A stretch of DNA of 64,000 bases from Spizellomyces punctatus DAOM BR117 (Eukaryota; Chytridiomycota; Chytridiomycetes; Spizellomycetales; Spizellomycetaceae). Of the stretch, positions 1 to 10,845 are shown one piece after another; within the stretch, counting starts at the first letter, position 1; each line of letters begins with the position of its first letter. The translations under genes and the position numbers were made by a program. Below the pieces are notes generated by a model, which saw only the letters and a program-made list of their open reading frames with translations, made no database searches and was not told where the DNA came from. Location of the stretch: contig NW_015971546.1 of assembly GCF_000182565.1 (NCBI RefSeq), positions 419,407-483,406 of the forward strand. Direction: 5' to 3'.

Positions 1-374
1 ATATGAGACAGACCAATAGCTACAGTGAATGAGTCATGTGTTTGACGGATTAGTTCTTGGCTTGATTCCGCATGCTGTTTGTTGCTGTTTAGTTATCCGA
101 TCCAAGCTCGTTTTCATGCACCAATGTGCTACACTCTTTGTTTTCCAAAATTACGGATTCCAAACCTGCTTCACCTGTTGTAGTATGGGGAGGCTATCTT
201 TTTTGGTGACACATTATAGCTGATCTCACATCGATGTTCAATCATTTATCGACGCGTTTGATCATGTGGGATCACGACAGTACGTTATTTTGGGGAGTAA
301 ATCCACCCGATATTGTTCATCTGCAAGAGCAAGTATCTGGCGAAAGCAACATTTACCAGTGAAACCTAATCAGA

Positions 375-520
375 ATCCGTTATACCGACAAACCGGCGCG
401 AGTCGCCCCAACGTGTGTTCATGTGCACTGGTTCTGTTGCAATTATCTGGATCCAAACCGAGTCAAGTTACAACTTTTGCTAGGACTGACCCAGTCAGTA
501 TCCGTTATACCGACAAACCG
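375..520. repeat. Pair of 21-base direct repeats
   Basis: The same 21 bases, starting atccgttatacc, occur at 375-395 and 500-520, 125 bases apart, with looser similarity around them. This could be a decayed tandem duplication or a repeat family edge. Nothing nearby explains it. Confidence 0.6.
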
Positions 521-633
521 ACCCCAAAGCGTTTCCTCAAAGGTGGGATCGTACCGTATCTAGATATCCCCAACTGGCATCTCCCTTGATCTTGGCACTG
601 CAAGGGACTTCAAGGGACCGCACTCGTTCAGAC

Positions 634-792
634 TACAACTAGAGTCGACGTATTTAACGGTCAGACAGGTTGCATTCTTTAACTGGCCATTTTATAGCTG
701 TTGCTCTGGCGGGATTAAAACTGGTTAACGCCAACGTGGTTCTACTATGTTTCTGCTCTGTCTGACCGTTAAATACGTCGACTCTAGTTGTA
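634..792. repeat. Perfect 35-base inverted repeat with 89-base spacer
   Basis: Bases 634-668 are the exact reverse complement of 758-792. The arms contain agtcgacgtatttaacgg and the mirrored form. The 89-base spacer has no ORF. Perfect arms of this length fit a small non-autonomous DNA transposon (MITE-like) or a transcribed hairpin. I see no convincing target-site duplication just outside the arms. Confidence 0.75.
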
Positions 793-976
793 ACAGTGCT
801 GCAGGTCCCCGACATCTGGCCATCCTGCAACTATGCTCTGAATAGCAAATAGATGCAAATTGTAATATAAAAAAGAGGAGTTGCGACCCTCCCCAGCTCA
901 ACCAAAGCAAGCCAGTCAATCAATCGATCATCGATCCTACAATAAGCAACTGCTCTTCATCAATCAAGCAACCAGA

Positions 977-1277
977 ATGAAGCTCATCCTTGCCCTCGCT
1001 CTCGTCTTCCTCGTTCTTACTCAGAGTATGATATCTTATTGTAGTTTACGCTCCAAAAAAAACTGATCATACTAACATCAATTTTATGCCATCTGCAGTG
1101 GCAACTGTCAATGCTGCCGATGGCGACTATTGCAACCTTAGTGGCTGTGAGTACAAACCCCGGTGCGACGCGGGCAAGAAAGAGATAACATGCCCAGCAG
1201 GGCCAACCCGAAACAACGGATGTCTCCTTGGACAGAGCAGGGTTAATTGCTGCACCAATGCCCGTGATTGCGCATAA
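977..1277 (+). CDS. Small secreted cysteine-rich protein
   Basis: Two exons, 977-1025 and 1099-1277, joined by a 73-base GT-AG intron (1026-1098) with an actaac branch-like motif. The first exon starts MKLILALALVFLVLTQ, a clear signal peptide. The product is about 75 residues; the part after the signal peptide carries eight cysteines spaced C-C-C-C-C-CC-C, including one adjacent pair. The order differs from hydrophobins, which have two CC pairs. The family is not recognised. It is probably exported and disulfide-bonded, as with small secreted proteins of fungi. The role is unknown. Confidence 0.65.
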
Positions 1278-2553
1278 GGTGGACGACACACAATTAGACA
1301 TTGTAGATCCATGTACATACTGTTGATAGTTCATTGGAAGTAAATCGCTCACTGATAGACAAAGACGTTTTGTCTGTTGGAATTTGTTTAACAGATTTTC
1401 ATGTGTATCATGGGGGTGGGTCTGGGCACCCAAAAGTTTGCGCAATATATCAGAATCAACTTGCATAACTGCGAAGGACTATTCGCCTTCCATCGCATTT
1501 CATTATTTAACCATTGTTGGGCTGATGAAGTCAGCGCATTGATCGTGGGATTACCATAGCAACAAATAAATGGAAGCCCATGAATCCTTTTTATACTTTC
1601 AGATAGCTATTCGTACAGTTTTGGCTGGAACGCCTAGTTGGGCCCTTCAGGCAATTCTGCATTCAGGTAATTATTGGCGTAGGTAGTAGATAGCAAAGCT
1701 CGCTGCTTCTGTCATTACGCGGTTGAGGGTATCTGTAACTGTCGAACAGTGTCCGTATTGGACCACCATATTATTGATATCATTAGTATCTATTTGGGAG
1801 TCCAGTGTCCTGAACGAAAGTCTTTAGGTTGTATTGGCTAAAATATGGGGACGAAGATGCAATTATTGTCTTGTTGCTGGGACAAATGGATGTCAGAACT
1901 GGGACATCATGATGCAATCAGAGAGGATGTAATCACGGTGAGGACTGCCCAAGTGATGACCTTGATGAAATCTGGAAATGTACGCAGTAGCTGGCCCCCA
2001 TTTGAATGCACAAGGCTATGTCTTGAAGATTGTCCCCTAACTAGGGGCAATGCTGGAAAAATGGAGATTGTCGAAGGGTCACTAACAGCAGCACCTAGGT
2101 AGCGAGATGCCAAGTCCGCAGAGAGATCGGTAAGCCAACGTGCTCCCGAGTGTCTTGTCGAGATATCCGACATACTACACGTAGCTAATACTCATTCAAC
2201 GGTTACCTCAGATTAATCACTTGGGCATACCACAATCGACGTGTCTGCATCGGAAAGAAATCAATAATACCATGAATCATCCCACTTGCATGAACATCTC
2301 CGTAGCCCGCAATGCTTATTAGCAGTTCCGGTGGGTTTTCGAAGGGGGTCAGTGCCAGTGACTTTGATGACTGGATAGGTATCCCACATTTCAACATATT
2401 GTACATATTTCACCGATCGAATTCAACATAGACGTAGTATTCATTCGTAAATCAATTATGGTTGGCAGTATATTGCAAGGCATCAGAGGAGCCGATCGTG
2501 CGGTGAATCCGCAAAGCAGTGAACTTTGTACACCCAAAATTCGCCCATTCAGA
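1278..2553. other. Long intergenic stretch
   Basis: I see no supported gene. Several frames of 60-90 codons are open on both strands, but none shows a domain, signal peptide or plausible splice partner. The far end serves as 3' flank of the LCL2-like gene on the minus strand. Confidence 0.4.
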
Positions 2554-2986
2554 CTACAACTCACTTTTCGCTCTCTCCCATCCAGCCCCCCCGACCACCC
2601 CACATCCCCTCTCTGCTCTTACACACACGTACCAATCCCCTACAGAACACTTGGTTTGGCCATCCGGACATGGACATTGAGACGGTGTGGGTACGCAAGC
2701 GGATGTGTAAGGGCACACATATGTTTTACACGCTGCATAGATAAAATATATAGTGAGCGCTATGCAAGAGGGACACCACACCAACGTTCTTTGCAGTACC
2801 TTGTGAAGGCGGATATTGGTTTTGTTGGTCCCCCTGCTGCTGTTGCTCTTGTTGTTGTTGTGAATCGTGCGAATCAAAAAAGGAGGAAAAAAATTCAAAG
2901 GCAGTCGCTGGAGATGGTGTGAGGGTTAGGAGAAGGAGTAGGAGGAGGAACGCCGTTGAGAAAATAGTATGCGGTCGAGCGGCCAT
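2554..2986 (-). CDS. LCL2: LCL2-like secretory protein
   Basis: Two exons on the minus strand: 2986-2800 and 2732-2554, with a 67-base GT-AG intron. The product is about 121 residues, the usual length of the fungal Long Chronological Lifespan 2 family. It has an N-terminal signal peptide rich in leucine, then a FEFFSSFFD motif, a glutamine-rich linker, and the family core TYVCPYTSACVPTPSQCPCP followed by KC and YVCV. This order (hydrophobic leader, aromatic FF motif, Q-rich stretch, CP-rich core) is diagnostic. In yeast, LCL2 is linked to ER-associated degradation. The start at 2986 (MAARP) was chosen because the signal peptide follows directly. It is divergent from CFAP52, with a shared promoter of about 200 bases. 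Confidence 0.85.
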
Positions 2987-3194
2987 GATTGTAAATGGTG
3001 ATGTGTGAGCGCAGCCAACAAAGCATGAAGCGACCATGGCCAGCTCTTGTTGCTATAGTAACAGTGATTACGGCATTCACTCTCCGACAAGCGCGCATTG
3101 GGACGGATCTCAACATTTTAGCGATCGGCGAAAGAGCGTGAGGAGGGCGAGCCGCAAATCTGCATCACTCCATTAGACCACGACCAACAGAATA
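2987..3194. promoter_or_regulatory. Bidirectional promoter between LCL2-like and CFAP52 genes
   Basis: The two start codons (2986 minus, 3195 plus) are separated by 208 bases, so both genes must share this upstream region. No clear TATA box is visible in either direction. Confidence 0.5.
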
Positions 3195-5569
3195 ATGGAA
3201 ACCACATCAGATCCAGCCGATTTCTCCCCTCTCACATTAAAAAGTATCATCGGATTTAGTGGTAAGACTCTAATTTTATCAAACACGGAAAATAGTACCA
3301 GTCAATTAACTGTCTCCAACAGGTTCTGTCCCTCAAGGCCACATCAAGCACCCAGATGGAATTCATACCATTTACTCCCTGGGATCCACAGTCGTGATCA
3401 ACGACAACCGTCGACTTCATGCTCAAGAGTTTATGCAGGGACATACGAATGCTGTGAGCTGTTTGGCGGTGGATAAGAGGGGTAAATTGATTGCGAGTGG
3501 GCAGGTTACGCATATGGGATTCCAGGTATGTAGTGGTGCAGTGAGATCAATTACATAAGGTGATTTGTTAATATTAAATGGCCAACACTAGGCGGATATT
3601 ATTATCTGGGATTTCGAAAGCCGTACGCTCCTCCACCGGTTCAGTCTCCACAAGGTCAAAGTCCAATCTCTCGCATTTTCTCCAAATTCCCTCTATCTTG
3701 CCTCTTTGGGTGGTGAAGATGACAATAGTGTCATTGTCTGGGACCTTCAAAAGGGCGCCGCCATTTGCGGGGCACCCGCCTCAAAAGACTCAACAGGAGC
3801 CGCAAACTGTCTAGCTTACTTGAATCAAGATGATACGTCGTTTGTAACTGGTGGGAATGGGACATTGCGTGTTTGGGAATTGAATGTTGCGCAGAGAAAG
3901 GTTCGACCTTCGGATGTGCTTACGGGCCAGATTAAGCGGGTGGTCAAGTGTGTTGTTGTGGATGAAAATGACGAGTACATGTACTGTGGAACGACTACCG
4001 GAGACTTGCTGGAGGTTAAAGTTGCCACGAGGTTATTTAAGCAGGCTGGACCACCAAAGGAAAAGGTAGAGTGCTCATATTTGCGGCTTTACGCATTCCA
4101 AATGACGAGACCTGATCGGTCGGCAATGTCATATGGTACAGGACCTCTTCAGCATGGGTGTGCTCTCCATCGCTCTCGCCCCCGCGCATAACTGCGTAGT
4201 TGTTGGCTGTGGAGACGGTACCATTGCTGCTCTTAAACTCCCTAAACTAAATATCATCAAGTAAGTCTCATCTTGCGACAAACCCAATTACGCCAAGCAC
4301 TTCATAAACTATTACTATATTTTCAAAAATAGGCAAACAAAAGTCAGCGGAAGCGTCACATCCCTTACGTTTGATACACCGGCACATCTGTATGCGGGTA
4401 CATCCTACTCAAACATTTACTACATGTCCGTTCAGGATTTTGAACCCATTTTGAAGTCAACATGCCACTATTCTGCAGTAAATGATATCGCATTCCCAGA
4501 GTAAGACCCATGATAAGTTGCTCATGACTATTCACCGTTGAATGTTTCAACCTTAAAACCTAGGGACTCGTCAGACGTCTTTGCTACAGCATCTGACACC
4601 GATATCCGTATTTGGAACGCACATACCTCTCAAGAGCTGTTGCGAATTGCGGTGCCTAATTTAGAGTGCAAATGCATCACGTTCAAAAAGGATGGTTCCA
4701 GCTTGATTAGTGGTAAGCTGCAACCGAAAATCCTAAACACCTGATGCAAACACAAGTCTAAGCAACTTTTTTGGCATTATAGGCTGGAACGATGGCAAGA
4801 TCCGAGCCTTTGGGCCCCAAACTGGCCGCCTTCAATACGAAATCACCGATGCCCACAAAAAGGGTGTCACCGCTCTAGCAGTTACGTCTCCCACCAGCCC
4901 ACATTCCCCAGCCTTCCGCATCGTCTCGGGTGGTTCAGATGGTCAAATCCGAATCTGGTCGATAACACCTACCCATCAAACCCTTCTCGAAACCCTTAAA
5001 GAGCACAAGGGAACGATTACGGCCATCAAACTCCGTAAAAACAATCTGGAATGTGTATCGAGTTCGGCGGATGGCAGTTGCATTGTGTGGGACTTGTTGC
5101 GCTTTGTGAGAAATCAGGTTTTGTTTGCTCCGAGCTTTTTTAAGAGCGTTTGTTATTACCCGGACGAGAGTCAAGTTTTGACCAGTGGGACAGATCGCAA
5201 GGTGCGTAATTTGGCCATGTAATTTGTCCGTGGTTCTCCCCTTCTGCCACCTGATGATAGGATCTGTCATTGGACAAATAGGTAGCGTATTGGGAAACCT
5301 ACGATGGTACTCTCATCCGCGAACTTGAAGCCTCCCAATCCGACACCATCAATGGCCTCGACATCTCCTCCGACGGACAACACTTTGTCATAGGCGGAAG
5401 CGACAAGCTCGTCAAGATCTATCGCTACGAAGAAGGGTCAGTTGACTATGTCGGGGTCGGTCACTCAATGGATATCACACAAGTCAAGATTTCGCCGGAT
5501 CAGAAGAACGTGGTGTCAGTTAGTGCGGATGGTGCGGTGTTTGTATGGAACTTTCCTCATGGCGCGTGA
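3195..5569 (+). CDS. CFAP52: Cilia- and flagella-associated WD40 protein CFAP52
   Basis: Multi-exon WD40 protein with at least seven introns. The first exon is 3195-3261 and the first intron 3262-3322; the stop TGA is at 5567-5569. It opens with LTLKSIIGFSG, then GSVPQGHIKHPDG and the two beta-propellers seen in CFAP52/WDR16. WD motifs include SVIVWDL, TLRVWEL, DIRIWNA, QIRIWSI, SCIVWDL and AVFVWNF. CFAP52 is an axonemal microtubule inner protein needed for motile cilia, so it indicates a flagellated life stage. The coding frame is intact in every exon I followed. Confidence 0.93.
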
Positions 5570-5843
5570 TTGGAAAGGTAGTTAGACGGAAAGGTTTGTG
5601 GTGCTAGAGGGATAGATTCCATCCTCTGTAAAGGTGCTGAAAGGTTAAATGGTTGCAATTTATACCCTGTCATTTCACATTTTTCATGTCCAAAACAACT
5701 CTATTCCACAAAGTATTACAGTACCTATTCACAGAAGCCAAGCAAGCAAATCAAATACAATGCGCAATTTCAATCCACGTGGCCATTGACGCTCCCAGTG
5801 CAAAAAAAAAGTGAAAAAAAAAAGAAAACACGCAGACAACGTC
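5570..5843. other. Intergenic gap between convergent genes
   Basis: This is the 3' flank of CFAP52 and of the amidase gene. It is A-rich with a poly-A-like tract near 5802-5826. No gene is seen. Confidence 0.5.
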
Positions 5844-8440
5844 TCAATAGGAATTCTTCTTCTCAAGGCCATTTCTCAATAACTCCATGACAGCTAAAAC
5901 CTTTTCTTCCTCAAAGCGACGTCCAACGACCTAAACCAAGACAGATAATGTGAATATATGGTACCGGGAGAAAGAGCGCCGACCAAGGTTAACCACCTGA
6001 ACTGCAACACTTGCTTCGGTACCGACGCCCTCGGCAAGCCTTGAATTGAACTCTTCGACTCCCAAAATTCCCAGAAAATTGAAGCATCCTTTATGATGTC
6101 CATGACTTTGCACCGCTGGCTGGCCAGGTATATTTACGGGTGGTGGAGCGCCTTCCTGGCCATGCACGTACATGAGGGTATCGTGAACGCGGTCTGCAGC
6201 AGTTACAGCTGTCACATTTGGAACGACGCCAACCGGATAATCCAGAAGACCATAGAGCATAGAATATGACGTTCCAGCGCTAGTGTAGGGAAAGGAGACG
6301 GAGGGAAGTGGTGGAATGGCGTGGACTTCGGTAAAGTCGTGTCAGTTTAAAAGTTATGCTAAGAATGAACGGTCATCAAAAGCCCACCAGGACAGATTAA
6401 CACATCCATTCCATCCATCTCGTTCCACGCCTCCGCAAACAGTCGTTGATACTCCTCTTTTTCTTTCTGCAATTGGACCAGCTCCGCGGCCGCTTTTGGC
6501 CCTTTGCGAAATCTTGCCGTCGTGCCGCCAAGTCCCAATGTCCGAATCATCTGTCCCACAACGGTGTCATCCATGATCCTTTCGAAGAATGTCGCCACCA
6601 GGGCCCGAACAAGCATTGGAGCACGCATAAGAAGCATCAACGGGACGATGGGTTCCCCTAGATCGTCTTGCTGGAATTCCCGCAGGAAGGTGCAAGGTGA
6701 ATCGAGATCCATGACGAGGAGTTTGGTAAGGAGGAGAACCGCCTGGATGGTTTTTGGGGGGTGGAATTCAACAACTTCGTGACCTTGTTTTTCAAGTGCG
6801 GTCACAGCAGTATGAACTGCACGACAAGCTGGAGGAAGCGCCCGCAAGAAACCGTCATTGGTGTACCAGCCAATTTTCAAACGTCGAGATTCAAGGGTTG
6901 AAGTGTATAGCGCATGATCAAAGGAAATTGGGACGACGGATGGGTCAGTCCGCCAGGGATGGGTGAGTAGGAGGGAGCGAAATATGGTGACGATATTGGG
7001 TAACGAGCGAGATACTGGACCAAAAACACGAGGTATTGTATCCCAAGATAACGTGTTATTATTTGTGGTTCCGGGTGGTAGACGACTGGAGGTTGGTTTC
7101 AAGCAATATAAGCCGCAATGCTGGGCAGGAACTCGGAGACCTCCTACAGCGTCCGAGCCAATGCCCACGAGTGCACCACCTAAAGTACCATTTCGTCAAC
7201 CTTTCCGTGAGTAAAAATGTGGGAAGCTTAACCAAAATTAGATAGTTACCAGCCGCCACCAAAGCGCTCACACCGCCACTGCTCCCACCGGGACTTGTCT
7301 TGGTATCCAGAGGATTGAGGGTCTGTCCAAAAAGTGTATTGGTACATTCCGCGGATAGAAGATGCCAAGATACATTGGTTTTGCAGAAGGGAATAGCACC
7401 AGCAGTTCGCAGACATTCGACAATGGGTGCGTCTAGGTGTTTTGGTTGCAGGCACCCGCATTTGCACCCTAGGGTTGTGTCTAGTATCCAGAAATGGTAA
7501 GCAGAGTGCCTACTGAACAGACTCAGCTCTAAAACTGTTCCTTACCATAGCCTTTCACGTCCATGTCGTCTTTCAACGCTATTGGCAGTCCATGCAGTGG
7601 CCCTATAGGATCCAACGTGTGCAAATGGCCATAGTAAGATCATTTCTAAACAACGTCCGCCAGGTATCAATGCACAAATTTACCCACGAGCCTTCCTGTA
7701 GACCGAAACTTTGCATCAAGGGTTATTGCCAACAAAATCGCATCCTCCATAAACTGTTCTGATATGAAGTTGTACTCCCGATGCAGTCGCAGAGATTGCA
7801 AACAGTACACTCGCATGACATCTTCGGCCGACCATCGCCGTTCTGCAATGCCGGTGACGAGCTCTTGGGCGTATTGGGTGTGAAGGATAGCAACTGCCAC
7901 TTTTTCTGGAGGATAATTCGAAAGAATTTTCTGTTCTAGGTTGTTATATGATGCCTTTATGAGACTGATCTTGTGGGTTTTCACAGAGTCCGCTGATAAA
8001 TAAAGCTGGTAAGATGATCAGCAGACTCTATAACATAATGGAACGGAGTAGTCATCTAATCATACCGACGAAATAACTATAGATACGCTTCAGTCCGTCG
8101 ATAAGAAACATTGTTGATCTACTTTGGGAGCAGTCCACGTAATAAACTGCAACAAAAGTATGGCATAATGCTCGTTAGTCAGCTGCGTTCGTACTGGTCC
8201 CAGATGTTATAGTTTCACTCCGGGCACCTGCTGCTACTGTTCTCCCAATTTAAAGATCAAAGAAAAAGCACACACCTTGACATAGATGTAGATCACCAAA
8301 ACCGACACAGGCTTCAACAGCCAACCCACCACTGGTAATTCAAACAAAGTTTGCTTCTTGACACGATCCAACTCGTTGGAATTTGGTGCCGAGTGTACAA
8401 CCGACGAGGACAGCGATTCCGGGGTGACCGTCGCTGGCAT
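5844..8440 (-). CDS. Amidase-signature protein, FAAH-like, lacking the nucleophilic serine
   Basis: Multi-exon gene on the minus strand, from ATG at 8440 to TGA at 5844-5846. A hydrophobic segment near the N-terminus (VVGWLLKPVSVLVIYIYV) suggests membrane attachment, as in fatty acid amide hydrolases. The amidase-signature fold is clear: GLPIALKDDMDVKG supplies the catalytic Lys, and SPGGSSGGVSAL supplies the cis-Ser of the Ser-Ser-Lys triad. The third motif reads GIGSDAVGGLRVPAQHCG, where active members have GSDxGGSxR; the nucleophilic Ser position is Gly. The downstream exon (CGLYCLKPTSSRLPPG onward, about 270 residues) and the C-terminus are intact. It may be a pseudoenzyme or have altered chemistry. 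The fold assignment is secure; catalytic loss is inferred from the motif. Confidence 0.85.
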
Positions 8441-8888
8441 TCCCGTAAGGGGAGTGAGTGCGCGTTCCTTGTCTAGGTGCTTATAGGTACAGGAAGCATC
8501 AAGTTCGACGCTTTGGAGTGGTGATCTTTCCGAATGTCTCAGTTATCTGTCACGAACAACCAGGCAAGAAAGGTCAAACTACCATTTGTTGGGTGTACGC
8601 GAGGTGACGTGTTCTTTCAAGAGTGTCTCTGTCATCAAACAGCTCATGCACCAATTATAATTGTGAACAAAGATAATGGACATTTTGAACCCTTTTTACA
8701 TCCTCTTTATTGTAATGACAGTCAAAGTAGATTATATGCTTACGGCCATACACAAGGAAATGGGTAGCAGTTTCATATATTTGACAATTATAAATTCAAA
8801 GCAGATATTATTTAACATATGAGGTTGCATCAGCAAAGAGGCACCAGTAACTCACATCAGTCGTAGTACACGACGTAAAGTACCTTCA
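8441..8888. other. Intergenic region upstream of the amidase gene
   Basis: About 450 bases between two minus-strand genes. A frame of 77 codons (8534-8767, plus strand) is open but shows no recognisable feature. It probably contains the amidase promoter. Confidence 0.4.
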
Positions 8889-10221
8889 TTATATCACCGG
8901 ACGCCGTGGCCCTTGTGGGCGAGGCGACGCGGCAGATATTTGCAGTTTCTTAAGTTGATCAACCAACAGGTCGTCATCTGTTATTGTTTCCAGGCTGTTC
9001 ATTGTTTCGTCGGAATCGGCGATATACTGCGCACTGAATTCAGCATAGAATTCGTCGTCTTCAATGATGTCACGGGCTTTGGAGAGGAATTCTTCGGCTG
9101 CGTCAATGAACAAGGATAGTAAGGATACTTTCAGTTACATGGAGGGACAAACTGAATGGTCCTACCGCTCGCAATGCGCCAATCGGATAATATGGCGTCC
9201 AGTTCCTCCCAAACGGCGGGTTTCCGTCGTAGCACAACAGATCTGATCATGTCAAAGATCTGTGTGTGCGCAAACGTGGTGAATTTGCGGCAGATGTTGG
9301 CTCGTACAAACCTCATCCATACCTGATACCATGAAATATTTTGGCTTTGCGACATCACCAAATAATTGAGCACGTCGTGATACAGTTCATCTACACATTC
9401 GATCCTATAAGCAACGAAAGACAGAGCAAGCGAATGCTGTTTTAACTGTCTTCTCACCATCGGCAATTGTCGTCTGAGCCTTTGCCATTGTCTCAAAGTC
9501 CATCCCTAGTGGCGCGATATGAGAATGAATCTAGGTACGCAAACAAACTTTGTCAACATTACCCATGCTCTGAGCAACTTCTTCCTGAAGGAACGCTATG
9601 CGAAGCTTTCCTAACGTTCGGGCATCAACGTTTGCCTCAAACCAATTCCAGATCCGTCGCATAATGTCCTGATGCTCTGCATTTGGTGCACCGAGTTGGA
9701 GAGCGGTGATGTATCCCTATAGATATGGCCCCATCTGAGGTTTCGCCGATAGATGCGACACGCAAAAAGGCCGCAAGCGTTTGCAACTCACACGAAAAAC
9801 ATCCTCGCCGAATCCCGCCAAAGTCAAAATTGCTCTTACATGGGCTTGAACCCAATAAGACTCCACCAGCCGCGTAAACCCATCTGAGAAGCCTGGTTGA
9901 TGTTTTACCAATTCCGCAAGGGTTTCAAAGGTGGCGAAAATGGCAGAGGATGAGTTGGCGAGAAAGGGATGTATCGCAGGAACGAGTTGGGTCTGCAGCT
10001 CTTCACTCTCCTTAGCTGCGTGGGTAGCAAACACTGGGAGAAGCTCTAAAAACTGCTAATAATATACAGACATGCCTTTAGTTTTGCGGAATCCTTAAAT
10101 AACAAGAGTGGAGTCATGTTTTTACCGTGAAAAGATTGTCATCACCCAGGTCTTTCTCGATGGTTTCCAGAAATTTGAACGCGTCCAAAAAGGGTGACAC
10201 TGTAGGGTCGCCAACCGACAT
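8889..10221 (-). CDS. Unrecognised alpha-helical protein, multi-exon
   Basis: Start MSVGDPTVSPFLDAFKFLE at 10221. The first intron joins exactly in frame (acceptor ttag before Q-F-L-E-L-L-P), and later exons read GYITALQLGAPNAEHQDIM, ECVDELYHDVLNYLVMSQSQ, CRKFTTFAHTQIFDMIRSV and a C-terminal acidic exon ending PRPQGPRRPVI. The whole looks alpha-helical, possibly armadillo/HEAT-like, with no signal peptide or membrane segment. I do not recognise the family. Exon borders around 9120-9450 are uncertain. It is transcribed away from the PP1-regulator gene across a 600-base divergent promoter. Confidence 0.6.
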
Positions 10222-10845
10222 GAATGAACAGAAACGGAGGAGAAGGGAAATGGTGACAAATGAGTAGAAAGATGGGGTGGGCAGTCGCTAAAGAATAGGA
10301 GCAAACAGTTCGTAAGCCCAATGTTGCTTGCAAAAGCCTCTGATCAGTTGAGTGACATTTGCCTTTTTAGGAAATTGCTAACGTCAGCATGTTTGGTTTA
10401 TTGGATCGCTTGGTTCCGTCACACAAGGTAGGATATGAATGGTCATGATGACCTCATCGAAGGTGAAATGTCATCCATCCGAGCGTGTGGAACGTGTTGA
10501 CCCCCAATTGTAAAATGGAACTTTGGAGTATGTCGCCCTCAACTACACAGGGGAAGGGACAGCGTAACGACGACGGGAACTACCATAGCAAAAGCAAGAA
10601 GAACGGGGGGGCGGTGAGGGGGGGAGGAAAGTGTGCGCAGAAAACCCAACTTATCGCTTTTGTCTCCGCGCATTGACCTGTCTCCTTATTGATTTACCCC
10701 TCGCCCGTTACATCATCCCTGTTTTGTAGCCCCCACAAGGTTGACTATTTAACGCTGCGCATTTTTTGTTTTGCTGTATTTTTTTTGGTCTTTATCGATT
10801 TATGAACAGTCAACTGTCGTTTTGTAGTTTTGATACGCCTTCACC
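10222..10845. promoter_or_regulatory. Divergent intergenic region
   Basis: It lies between two genes transcribed away from each other. It is C-rich on the plus strand near 10690-10740 with T-tracts just before 10800. No RNA gene is recognised. Confidence 0.4.

Larger units (their letters stand above)
1..976. other. Non-coding region with short repeats
   Basis: No open frame here looks like a real protein. The region holds a 21-base direct repeat and a 35-base inverted repeat, listed separately. The last 100 bases are the upstream region of the small secreted-protein gene at 977. Confidence 0.5.

Noticed and set aside
266..589. 107-codon plus-strand gene
   Set aside because: It is largely made of the 21-base direct repeat and its surroundings; no coding signal.
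1845..2173. Protein-coding gene in the 1.3 kb gap
   Set aside because: Overlapping frames on both strands but no domain, signal peptide or consistent splice pattern.
8534..8767. Small plus-strand gene upstream of the amidase
   Set aside because: A 77-codon frame only, with no recognisable feature, inside a likely promoter.
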